From contig NZ_CP134049.1 of the NCBI RefSeq assembly GCF_031582965.1, positions 3,162,001 to 3,226,000 of the forward strand: 64,000 bases of DNA. The letters run 5' to 3'. This DNA is from Bacillus sp. NEB1478 (lineage in GTDB: Bacteria; Bacillota; Bacilli; Bacillales; Fictibacillaceae). A model generated the notes under the pieces. It was not told where the DNA came from and made no database searches. It saw only the letters and a list, made by a program, of their open reading frames with translations. Every line of letters starts with the position of its first letter. Position 1 is the first letter of the stretch. The position numbers were made by a program, and so were the translations under genes. Shown here in pieces: positions 43,833-51,428 of the stretch.

Positions 43833-44798
43833 TTAGATCGCCTTTTTGGCAGCCAATGCCGCGCGGACCCACTCATTGTTCTGATACGAACGGCGTCGCA
43901 GATCTAGACGATTTTGTGATTGCGGTCCATGTCCTGTAACGATCTGCTTAAACTTGCTCCAGTCAGCATCTTTATAGATCCACATTTGTGTATCTTCATC
44001 GAATCGAATCGTATCATCCGGAATCGTCAGTCCAAGAGACTGGATGCGAGGAATGTATTTTGTGAAAAATTCCTGGCGAAGATCTTCGTTCGTTTTTGCA
44101 CGAATTTTATACATGATGTTCTTATCTGCATTTGAATTCCCTGTTTCTTGCGCGGACTTTGGTCCGAAGAACATGATCAGGGCTTCCCACCAGCGGTTTA
44201 ATGCGTCTTGAAGCATCTCACGCTGTTCAGGTGTACCTTCTGCCATCGCTAAAATGATGCTTTCACCATGCTGTGCATGGAATACTTCTTCCGCACAAAT
44301 ACGTTTTAATGCGCGTGCGTACGGTCCATAAGATGAATCAAGCATCATGCTTTGCGAAATAATTGCCGCTCCATCAACAAGCCACGCAATAATCCCTGCG
44401 TCTCCCCAAGTTGGTGCGTCCATATGGAACACATTATGAAACTTCAGCTTTCCGGAAAAAAGATCTTCCATAATGTCATGGCGTGTTTTGCCAAGCGGCG
44501 CCATCAGATCTTCAGCAACACGAAGCAGCAGCTGTCCGTGACCCATCTCATCTTGCACCTTTGCCATGATTGCTAGCTTTCTGTGCAGTGAAGGTGCTTT
44601 TGGCACCCACTCTTTTTCAGGAAGCGCCCCCATGATTTCCGAAATTCCGTGCATGGAGATTAGACGGATGAGCTGCAATCTGTAGTCATCCGGCATCCAG
44701 TCATCCGGTTCAATCTTCTCACCCGCATTGATCCGGTCAAGAAAATGCTGCATTTTTTCTTCTTCACTTAGCTGATTAAAGCTTATTCCAACTGTCAT
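43833..44798 (-). CDS. paaA: Phenylacetyl-CoA epoxidase catalytic subunit PaaA
   Basis: A 321-residue diiron oxygenase subunit that adds an epoxide to phenylacetyl-CoA. Iron ligands are visible in QDEMGHGQLLLR and in CAEEVFHAQHGESI. GGAGGG precedes ATG 44798. A candidate operator lies 20 bp upstream, at 44818. Confidence 0.92.
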   Translation of the reverse strand: MTVGISFNQLSEEEKMQHFLDRINAGEKIEPDDWMPDDYRLQLIRLISMHGISEIMGALPEKEWVPKAPSLHRKLAIMAKVQDEMGHGQLLLRVAEDLMAPLGKTRHDIMEDLFSGKLKFHNVFHMDAPTWGDAGIIAWLVDGAAIISQSMMLDSSYGPYARALKRICAEEVFHAQHGESIILAMAEGTPEQREMLQDALNRWWEALIMFFGPKSAQETGNSNADKNIMYKIRAKTNEDLRQEFFTKYIPRIQSLGLTIPDDTIRFDEDTQMWIYKDADWSKFKQIVTGHGPQSQNRLDLRRRSYQNNEWVRAALAAKKAI

Positions 44799-44817
44799 GC
44801 TATTTCCCTCCTGTTAT

Positions 44818-44838
44818 ATTACGTTTAATTACCGTAAT
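44818..44838. promoter_or_regulatory. Candidate PaaX operator before paaA
   Basis: ATTACG-N9-CGTAAT, with spacer TTTAATTAC: perfect arms. It lies in the 59-bp gap between paaK and paaA and could control a second promoter. Confidence 0.6.
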
Positions 44839-44857
44839 CCTTAAATATCGTTATATA

Positions 44858-46186
44858 TTAAACTTCTAATTTTTTTTGCTCATGCCTTACAACTCGAATC
44901 GCTTTCCCTTCAGAACGAGGGATACTTTTTGGTGAATGTACTTTTATTTCCATCATAACGAGACAAGTATCTTTTATTTTTTTCTTAATCGTCTGCTTCA
45001 ACAGTTCTGCATTCCCTTGTGATTCATCACCAATCGTTAATGCGTAAAGCTTTTCGCTCATCTCCACATGAAGCTCTATTCTTTCTTTCAATCCATCTTT
45101 GAAAATATGAACCTGATAGTGCGGCACAATATCTTCTACTGAAAGAAGACAGTTTTCGATTTCAGACGGAAACACGTTTACGCCTTTGACGATGAGCATA
45201 TCGTCAATTCTTCCTTTAACCCTGCTCATTCTTACCGATGTTCTTCCACAGCTGCAAGGTGTCCGATCAATGGAAGCAATGTCACCCGTTCGGTAGCGGA
45301 TAATCGGGAATGCTTCCTTCGTGAGACTAGTGAAAACAAGCTCACCATATTCACCGTCAGGAACAGGCTGCAGTGATTCAGGATCAATGATTTCAGCAAT
45401 AAAATGGTCATCCATAATGTGCAGTCCGTTCTGTGCTTCATGGCATTCCATCGCTACACCTGGACCCATCACTTCACTTAGGCCATAGATATCCATCGCC
45501 TTAATGTTGAACTTTTCTTCTAAGGTTGCTCTCATCTCTTCTGACCAAGGTTCAGCACCAAAAATTCCATATTTTAATGAAGTGGCACGCGGATCTTTGC
45601 CGAGCTGCTCCATCTTTTCCGCAATCGTCAATATATAGGAAGGTGTTCCGCATATCACTTGCGGTTCAAAGTCTTCAATAAGCATAATCTGTCTTTCTGT
45701 ATTGCCGCCAGACACTGGAACAGTTATCATACCTAACCGCTCTGACCCGTAATGAAGTCCAAGTCCCCCTGTGAAAAGACCATATCCATAAGCATTGTGA
45801 AGAACATTTCCAGGCTCCCCGCCTGCGATGGCGATCGACCTGGCTACCATATCACTCCAACGATCGATGTCACCCTGTGTATAACCCACAACTGTCGGTT
45901 TTCCGCTCGTACCGGAAGAAGCATGCAAACGAACAAGCTCACCTTGCTGAACTGCAAATAGACCAAACGGGTAGTTATTACGAAGATCTTTTTTTACGGT
46001 AAACGGCAGTTTCTGAAGGTCTTCCAAAGACTTTATATCATCTGGATGAATGCCCTTTTCATTAAACGCTTGTTTATAAAATGGTACTTTTTCATAAACG
46101 GTTTCTGCCGTGTTCTTTAAACGTTGAAGCTGAAGCTCCCTTTTTTTACTATCACTCAAGCACTCTACATCAGGATGAAGGATCAT
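44858..46186 (-). CDS. paaK: Phenylacetate-CoA ligase PaaK
   Basis: A 442-residue adenylate-forming enzyme that activates phenylacetate with ATP and CoA. The ATP motif is ASSGTSGKPTVVG, and the later motifs GDIASIDRT and KGVNVFPSEIE complete the ANL fold. First gene of the paa operon; a cre box and an operator-like palindrome are just upstream. GGGAGATGAGA precedes ATG 46186. Confidence 0.92.
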   Translation of the reverse strand: MILHPDVECLSDSKKRELQLQRLKNTAETVYEKVPFYKQAFNEKGIHPDDIKSLEDLQKLPFTVKKDLRNNYPFGLFAVQQGELVRLHASSGTSGKPTVVGYTQGDIDRWSDMVARSIAIAGGEPGNVLHNAYGYGLFTGGLGLHYGSERLGMITVPVSGGNTERQIMLIEDFEPQVICGTPSYILTIAEKMEQLGKDPRATSLKYGIFGAEPWSEEMRATLEEKFNIKAMDIYGLSEVMGPGVAMECHEAQNGLHIMDDHFIAEIIDPESLQPVPDGEYGELVFTSLTKEAFPIIRYRTGDIASIDRTPCSCGRTSVRMSRVKGRIDDMLIVKGVNVFPSEIENCLLSVEDIVPHYQVHIFKDGLKERIELHVEMSEKLYALTIGDESQGNAELLKQTIKKKIKDTCLVMMEIKVHSPKSIPRSEGKAIRVVRHEQKKLEV

Positions 46187-46210
46187 ACATTCTCATCTCC
46201 CTATATGATA

Positions 46211-46224
46211 TGTAAGCGGTTTCA
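46211..46224. promoter_or_regulatory. cre box (CcpA) upstream of paaK
   Basis: TGTAAGCGGTTTCA matches TGWAANCGNTNWCA at all fixed positions, 25 bp upstream of the start codon. Confidence 0.8.
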
Positions 46225-46241
46225 TTAATGATTAAAAAAAT

Positions 46242-46262
46242 ATGACGTTTTTATACCGTTAA
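46242..46262. promoter_or_regulatory. Candidate PaaX operator at the paaK promoter
   Basis: ATGACG-N9-CGTTAA, with spacer TTTTTATAC. On the minus strand it includes TATAAA, 16 bp after TTACAC, a possible -10 and -35. Repression by overlap is plausible. Confidence 0.55.
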
Positions 46263-46413
46263 TAACTATTAGTGTAATGTGATTTGAATTCAGCTTACCA
46301 TTTTGGGCGAATTGGTGTCAAATAAAAATAGTACCGAATAACTGCTTTAACTTGCTAGTTTCCTTCTCAGGCGGACACTTTATTGGAAAATCTGTAATGA
46401 ACCGTTGTTTTTG

Positions 46414-46484
46414 TGGGATTAACTAAAAAAAGTCTGGTATTGTTAAAAATTTTTCTGGGATTATTGAGTTTTTTTCTGGGATTA
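46414..46484. repeat. Phased short-core array C (TGGGATTA)
   Basis: TGG cores start at 46414, 46435, 46456 and 46477, exactly 21 bp apart, mostly within TCTGGGATTA. A third core word with the same period as arrays A and B. Confidence 0.75.
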
Positions 46485-46539
46485 TGCCAACTAATCTAAA
46501 AAATGTGTATTTAAAATGGAATGATAAGAATTCAAAACA

Positions 46540-46570
46540 AAAACCGCCTCACAAAAAGGCGGTTTCTCTA
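46540..46570. terminator. Hairpin terminator after lplJ
   Basis: AAACCGCCT and AGGCGGTTT stem with T-rich flanks; suited to the minus-strand lplJ transcript. Confidence 0.6.
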
Positions 46571-46635
46571 TTTTTATGGCTGTTTTCTAGAAGATTGTTG
46601 TTTTTGGCTCGTATTGTTCGTTCTCATCATGGATA

Positions 46636-46770
46636 AGTTGATTGAAGTGCAAGGTGCGAGACTCCTGCGGGATCAGCGGGACAGGTGAGACTCTGAAGGT
46701 GCAAGGCGCCAGGGAGGCTCACCGCACGCCCCGCGGAAAGCGAGCATCCTGGAGCGGAAATTAACAACTT
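46636..46770 (+). repeat. GC-rich dispersed element of about 130 bp, copy 2
   Basis: Contains GCGAGACTCCTGCGGGAT, GCGGGACAGGTGAGAC, GGCTCACCGCACGCC and GGAAAGCGAGCATCC, ending GGAGCGGAAATTAACAACTT. Inverse of 38506-38640. Confidence 0.7.
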
Positions 46771-46807
46771 AAAAAAGCTACAAACAATGCGAAAACAGCT
46801 ATTTTTA

Positions 46808-47797
46808 TTAATATAAAAGGTCTAAAAACTCCTGACGAGATACATTGCCAAAATAATGATTCATATCAACATCTTCGAGCGCTTTTTCAATCTCTTCACG
46901 ATCATAGCGTATTCCAGTTAATTTTTTCTCGATATCCGAAACATCGCCTACACCAAAGAAATCCCCGAAAATTTTATTTTCTTGAATGATTCCTTTTACA
47001 ATATGGAGCCGAATATCAACGGATCCCGCTGCAAAACGATTAGATAACTCAACATTGAATTTTGGAGATTTTCCGTAGTTCCAATCCCAGTTCGCATAAC
47101 GTTCTCTGGAGATTTTGCGAATCTCTTCCCAATCCTTAGCTGTTAGTTCGTATTTTGGAACAGCATCAAATTCTTCAAAAAGATACGTAAGAAGTGTTTG
47201 TTTAAACTCTTCCATCGTTGTTTTCTCAGGAAGGTGTTCAGAAATATTCGTTACTCGGCTTCGAATCGATTTAATTCCTTTAGATTCAATTTTATCCAAT
47301 CGAACTTTCAATGCAGAAACAACATTTTCGATCTCAGAATCAAACAACAGTGTTCCGTGGCTAAACATTCTTCCCTTTGTAGAGAATTGTGCGTTTCCAG
47401 AAATCTTTCTGCCATCTACTAAAATATCATTTCTTCCGCTAAGTTCTGCGTGAACACCGAGTTTTTTCAGCGCCTTTACAACAGGATCGGTAAACTTTTT
47501 AAAATCATGAAAAGAATTTCCGTCATCCTTTGTAATAAAACTAAAATTAAGATTGCCTAGATCGTGATAAACAGCTCCGCCGCCAGATAATCGGCGAACC
47601 ACATGAATCCCTTCTTCACGAACATACTCTGAATTAATCTCTTCTATTGTATTTTGATTCTTCCCAATAATTATAGAAGGTTCATTTATATAAAATAGCA
47701 AATACGTTTCATTAATGTCTAAATGTTTTAAAGCAAACTCTTCTATTGCCAGATTCACGCGTGGATCTGTAATGTTCTCATTATCAATAAAAAGCAT
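46808..47797 (-). CDS. lplJ: Lipoate-protein ligase
   Basis: A 329-residue enzyme that attaches scavenged lipoate, as lipoyl-AMP, to E2 and GcvH domains. The RRLSGGGAVYHDLGNLNFSF motif and NAQFSTKGRMFSHGTLLF are characteristic. It sits next to the yhfI-like gene as in B. subtilis, and would serve the E2 at 24995. Confidence 0.9.
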   Translation of the reverse strand: MLFIDNENITDPRVNLAIEEFALKHLDINETYLLFYINEPSIIIGKNQNTIEEINSEYVREEGIHVVRRLSGGGAVYHDLGNLNFSFITKDDGNSFHDFKKFTDPVVKALKKLGVHAELSGRNDILVDGRKISGNAQFSTKGRMFSHGTLLFDSEIENVVSALKVRLDKIESKGIKSIRSRVTNISEHLPEKTTMEEFKQTLLTYLFEEFDAVPKYELTAKDWEEIRKISRERYANWDWNYGKSPKFNVELSNRFAAGSVDIRLHIVKGIIQENKIFGDFFGVGDVSDIEKKLTGIRYDREEIEKALEDVDMNHYFGNVSRQEFLDLLY

Positions 47798-47824
47798 ACT
47801 CTTCCCTCTTTCAACCCCTAAACT

Positions 47825-48559
47825 TTAAGCTCCCCACGTCCAGCCAGACGATGCAAGCTCCACTTTATTGTTATACACCTCTTTCGCCTCTGTGACAAGT
47901 TGTGGCAACTCTCCAAAATGAGGAAGATGTGTCAGAAGAAGATGATTCACTTCCGCTTGTGCAGCAAGCTTCCCGCAATCCTCAGACGTCATGTGACCTG
48001 GACCGCTTCCATCCATTCCTTTATAAAAATTGCACTCAGCAATCAGTAAATCCGCTTGGCTGCTTAAAGGAACGAGCTCGGGAATCAACGCAGTATCTGC
48101 CGTATAAACGATCGTTTCCTTTCCGTCGGTGATTCTCATCGCATAACAAACTGCTGCATGCTTTGTCAGCTGGAACGTAATCGTAAACGGTCCAACCTTT
48201 AGTTCACGAGAAGGATCATACGACATACCTTTTGTATGGTGAAGATGTGTAAGCGAAAGCAATCCAGCTTCATCATCGTTATGTCCATAAATCGGCAGTG
48301 TCTGCATCCCCTTCTGTAAAAAGGACTGAATAAGTCTGCTGTATTGCAAGACACCAATATCCGCTACATGATCGGCGTGATAGTGAGAAAGTACAACTGC
48401 ATCAAGCTCTTCTGGCTTTATGTATTTTTGAAGCTGCGCAAGAACCCCGCTTCCGCAATCAATAAGCAGGTTAAACCCTTCGCTTTGCAAAAGATAGCCT
48501 GATGTCGCTTCTCCTGCACCAGGATAGCCACCCCAAAAACCTAATACTGTTAACTTCAT
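47825..48559 (-). CDS. yhfI: MBL-fold metallohydrolase (YhfI-like)
   Basis: A 244-residue metallo-beta-lactamase-fold protein. Metal motif LSHYHADHVAD, later CNFYKG and LLLTHLPHFG. Related to ribonuclease Z-like and phosphodiesterase-like proteins; activity unknown. Start ATG 48559 has GAGGAGG. Confidence 0.82.
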   Translation of the reverse strand: MKLTVLGFWGGYPGAGEATSGYLLQSEGFNLLIDCGSGVLAQLQKYIKPEELDAVVLSHYHADHVADIGVLQYSRLIQSFLQKGMQTLPIYGHNDDEAGLLSLTHLHHTKGMSYDPSRELKVGPFTITFQLTKHAAVCYAMRITDGKETIVYTADTALIPELVPLSSQADLLIAECNFYKGMDGSGPGHMTSEDCGKLAAQAEVNHLLLTHLPHFGELPQLVTEAKEVYNNKVELASSGWTWGA

Positions 48560-48579
48560 TTTTACATCCTCCTCTATAT

Positions 48580-49542
48580 TCAAACCGTTTTTCTTTCAAT
48601 GAGTTTCACTTCTACTTCTTCATAAAGTATAGTTTCAGTCTGCATCGCCTGGTTAAATAATTTTCTGCCTACCTCAAACAAAGGAATTTCCAATGTCGTA
48701 ATGTTCATTACCTTTGCAATTGGTTGATTATCAAAACCCAGTATGGCTAGCTGATCCGGCACAGTGATTGTATGTTCCTTTGCGCATGCTAGTATCCCTG
48801 CTGCTACTTGATCACTTGTTACGAGCAATGCAGATGGCCGGTGCCCCATACTCTGCAGTTTGTTCACTACTTTTTCACCATCATCAAGCTGATAACAATC
48901 GTAAAATATGAATTCTTTTTTAAACGGTTGTTTAATTTTGTTAAGAAAATCCCGGTATGCAAGGTACCTCTGTTCACTGCTCGTTCCCGATTTTCTGCCT
49001 ATACAAAAGCCGATTTCTCTATGACCTTTTTCATATAAATAGTCTAACGCTATGGTAAAACTTTTATAATGATCGATAAATGTTGAGGAAACCTGCTTGT
49101 CTCTTGCATCTTCACATAAAACAATCGGTCCAAAAGAAATATAATCTTTAATCGTTTCCCAGGAACAATTTCTGGAACAGATGATCAATGCATCAATTTG
49201 TTTTAACTTTAACATTGTTAAGGCTTCCAGTTCTCTCTCTTCCTCATAATTCGTCTGAAACAAAACGAGTTTGTAATTATGCTTCAATGCTTCCTTTGCG
49301 ATCCCTTCAATTAAGTAACCGAAATATGGATGATTAGAAAATGGAACAACGACACCAACAAGAAACGTCTTTCCTGTACTCAGGTGGATAGCGTTAATGT
49401 TTGGCTTATAGTTGCTTTTCTTAATTGCTTCGAGAACCGCTTGCTTTTTTTCCGCACTGACATAAGGTTGCTGATTCAGAACTCTGGAGACTGTTGTGAC
49501 TGAAACTCCAGCCATTTTAGCGATATCTTTTATGTTGGCCAT
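48580..49542 (-). CDS. LacI family transcriptional regulator
   Basis: A 320-residue repressor. The helix-turn-helix is NIKDIAKMAGVSVTTVSRVL, followed by a periplasmic-binding-like sensor domain (YFGYLIEGIAKEALK, GFDNQPIAKVM). No obvious target operon is attached. A palindrome GAACGCGTTC inside a near-cre motif (49578-49591) lies between it and the small divergent gene. Confidence 0.85.
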   Translation of the reverse strand: MANIKDIAKMAGVSVTTVSRVLNQQPYVSAEKKQAVLEAIKKSNYKPNINAIHLSTGKTFLVGVVVPFSNHPYFGYLIEGIAKEALKHNYKLVLFQTNYEEERELEALTMLKLKQIDALIICSRNCSWETIKDYISFGPIVLCEDARDKQVSSTFIDHYKSFTIALDYLYEKGHREIGFCIGRKSGTSSEQRYLAYRDFLNKIKQPFKKEFIFYDCYQLDDGEKVVNKLQSMGHRPSALLVTSDQVAAGILACAKEHTITVPDQLAILGFDNQPIAKVMNITTLEIPLFEVGRKLFNQAMQTETILYEEVEVKLIERKTV

Positions 49543-49577
49543 CTTCTCACCTTTTTCACTCAAACTTTTTCTTGCTC

Positions 49578-49591
49578 TGAAACGCGTTCCA
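49578..49591. promoter_or_regulatory. LacI-type operator / near-cre palindrome
   Basis: TGAAACGCGTTCCA holds a perfect GAACGCGTTC-like core and one mismatch to the cre consensus. It lies between divergent genes, probably the operator of the adjacent LacI regulator. Confidence 0.5.
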
Positions 49592-49629
49592 TACTTTACC
49601 CTGAATTTAAAGAAAGGGGGGAATTCGAT

Positions 49630-49785
49630 ATGGATATTATAATCGGTTTAATTTGTTTACTTCTACTATGCTTCACGGTGTTACTTACATTCTCGATTGC
49701 ATTATCATTACCTTTTAACAAGAGAAAGAACCCAAATATAAGCAAAGATCCTTTCGACTACTTATTTGATGTGTATGGTGATTAA
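49630..49785 (+). CDS. Small membrane protein (51 residues)
   Basis: ATG 49630 follows AAAGAAAGGGGGG at suitable spacing. The first 27 residues are strongly hydrophobic (IIIGLICLLLLCFTVLLTF), then FNKRKNPNISKD and a tail PFDYLFDVYGD. The stop is followed by a terminator hairpin at 49818. Short of normal annotation limits; no family recognised. Confidence 0.7.
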   Translation: MDIIIGLICLLLLCFTVLLTFSIALSLPFNKRKNPNISKDPFDYLFDVYGD

Positions 49786-49817
49786 TTGTGAGGTCTTTTC
49801 CTTTTATTTTCGCACGT

Positions 49818-49851
49818 TAAAAAACCGATCACAACGGCTGGTCGGTTTTTC
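49818..49851. terminator. Terminator after the 51-residue gene
   Basis: AAAAACCGATC and GGTCGGTTTTT form a stem; T-runs on both sides. Confidence 0.8.
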
Positions 49852-49899
49852 GCGGTTTATGCAGAATTAGCAGAGGTGAATTTGACTGGGATTTTCTCG

Positions 49900-49970
49900 A
49901 TTTAGTCTAATTCGGGATGAATTAAGTCTGTTTGGAACATAATTAAGTCTAATTTAAAATAATTAAGCCT
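49900..49970. repeat. Phased short-core array A2 (ATTAAGTCT)
   Basis: ATTTAGTCT 49900, ATTAAGTCT 49921 and 49942, ATTAAGCCT 49962: steps 21, 21 and 20 bp. The last 40 bp closely match array A1 (ATTTAAAATAATTAAG and TTTCTACAAA shared). Confidence 0.8.
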
Positions 49971-50128
49971 TTCTACAAAATTCGACAACATCTCACACCG
50001 CACCGTCCAAAATACCCTTAACATTAAAAAGCTCTGCAGCAAATCTCTGCAGAGTTACTTCTGTCCCCTATTGTCCAACTTTATTGGTTCAATTCAAACA
50101 AGAGTTTTCTTTTTTATTTACCACACTT
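49971..50128. other. Short gene-free stretch with a hairpin
   Basis: Includes a CTCTGCAG...CTGCAGAG stem (about 50030-50055), without a long T-run. Confidence 0.4.
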
Positions 50129-50461
50129 TTATCCCTCAGTAATATTTTTCCCGGTCCAGCCTGAATATTGATGCAGGTGTCCATCATTAAAAGAAGTTGT
50201 TCCGGTAATCATATGATAATGTGTTCCATCTGCCGTATAAACAGGAGGGCCGGTTGTTCCCGAGAAGCGATGTACATGACCGTCATCAAAAGTAGTTGTT
50301 CCTTCATAGTGATGAACATGTCCCATCGTATTATATGCAGTGTTTGTCATTCCTTGGACAGTATGTGAGTGCCCATCATTTACAGTGGTCTGGGTAGAAT
50401 ATTGATGAACATGAACATTTCTGCCTCTCCATTTTATATGTTCAATATCATGACCGTGCAC
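50129..50461 (-). CDS. YmaF-like histidine-repeat protein
   Basis: A 110-residue protein starting at GTG 50461, chosen because AAGGAGG is 8 bp upstream; the longer frame from 50530 has none. It carries five imperfect repeats with the pattern GHxHxY/F near residues such as NVHVHQY, DGHSHTV, MGHVHHYEG, DGHVHRFSG and DGHLHQYSG. The repeated His pairs could bind metal, as inferred. YmaF proteins have unknown function. Confidence 0.75.
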   Translation of the reverse strand: MHGHDIEHIKWRGRNVHVHQYSTQTTVNDGHSHTVQGMTNTAYNTMGHVHHYEGTTTFDDGHVHRFSGTTGPPVYTADGTHYHMITGTTSFNDGHLHQYSGWTGKNITEG

Positions 50462-50527
50462 TAAACTTCCTCCTTCCTTAAATATCATCTTCATATTTCT
50501 ATGTTTTTGATATAAAAAAATACATAA

Positions 50528-50558
50528 CAAAAACCTGCATCCTTATAGGTGCAGGTTC
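50528..50558 (-). terminator. Terminator of the sugar ABC operon
   Basis: AACCTGCA pairs with TGCAGGTT across TCCTTATAGG; five T follow on the minus strand. Confidence 0.8.
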
Positions 50559-50571
50559 TCATTAATAAACT

Positions 50572-51399
50572 CTATTCTTTTACCGCACCAGATGTTAATC
50601 CAGATACGATACGGCGCTGGAACGCCAATACCATGATTACGAGAGGAACGGTAACAATAATTGTTGCAGCCGTTATTTCTCCCCAAGGAATCGTGAACTG
50701 GCCTTCAAACATCGCGATCCCAACCGGAACCGTTTTGTAAGCATCATCTGTATTGATGGTTAGTGCAAACAGGAACTCATTCCAAGCTGAGATAAACACA
50801 AGAATGGCTGTTGTAAAAATCCCTGGAATCGCAAGCGGCAAGATGACTCTCCAGTATGTCTGCATCATGGAAGCACCATCGATTTTCGCTGCTTCTTCCA
50901 GATCGAACGGAATCTTTCTGAAAAACGTTACGAGCAGCCAGATGGATAATGGCAGTGTAAATGTTGTGTAAGGAATGATCAAACCTAGATAACTGTTTGT
51001 CAGTCCAATGTTCTTTAAAAAGATATAAATAGGTGAAATCGTTGCGATCTGCGGGAACATTGAGACCGATAAAACCAATCCCAAGATAAAGGTTTTCCCT
51101 TTAAACTTCAATCGAGCGATTGCATAAGCTGCAAAACTCGCAACAAACACCACGTATAATGTAGTAACAGTTGAAACAACTAAACTGTTCCATAAATATT
51201 TTAAAAAGGGATAATTCACAAATACAGATTTATAATTTGCTATTGTCATATTATCTGTAAATGGTTTAAACGCCCGTTCACCAAAAAGCTCTGCTACTGG
51301 TTTAACCGAACTTGTCAGTACCCATAAAAACGGAAACATGACAAGGAAGACAAACAATGCTAAGAAGACATAAAATAACGGACCTGCTTTTTTGTTCAT
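50572..51399 (-). CDS. Carbohydrate ABC permease (MalG-like)
   Basis: A 275-residue inner-membrane permease with six helices and the ATPase-contact EAA loop EEAAKIDGASMMQTYWRVILP. It completes the importer whose other permease and binding protein are upstream. No ATPase gene is present, so a shared ATPase (MsmX type) is expected. Confidence 0.88.
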   Translation of the reverse strand: MNKKAGPLFYVFLALFVFLVMFPFLWVLTSSVKPVAELFGERAFKPFTDNMTIANYKSVFVNYPFLKYLWNSLVVSTVTTLYVVFVASFAAYAIARLKFKGKTFILGLVLSVSMFPQIATISPIYIFLKNIGLTNSYLGLIIPYTTFTLPLSIWLLVTFFRKIPFDLEEAAKIDGASMMQTYWRVILPLAIPGIFTTAILVFISAWNEFLFALTINTDDAYKTVPVGIAMFEGQFTIPWGEITAATIIVTVPLVIMVLAFQRRIVSGLTSGAVKE

Positions 51400-51428
51400 T
51401 TCCTATTCACTCCTTTACTTTTCCGTTT

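Larger units (their letters stand above)
46187..46807. other. Gene-free interval of about 620 bp before paaK
   Basis: Holds the paaK promoter region with cre box and operator, phased array C (46414-46484), a terminator-like hairpin at 46540-46570 and the GC-rich element (46636-46770). No open frame of substance. Confidence 0.6.

Noticed and set aside
46636..46770. Structured non-coding RNA gene in the GC-rich element
   Set aside because: The unit can fold, but two inverted dispersed copies with no promoter fit a repeat better than an RNA gene.
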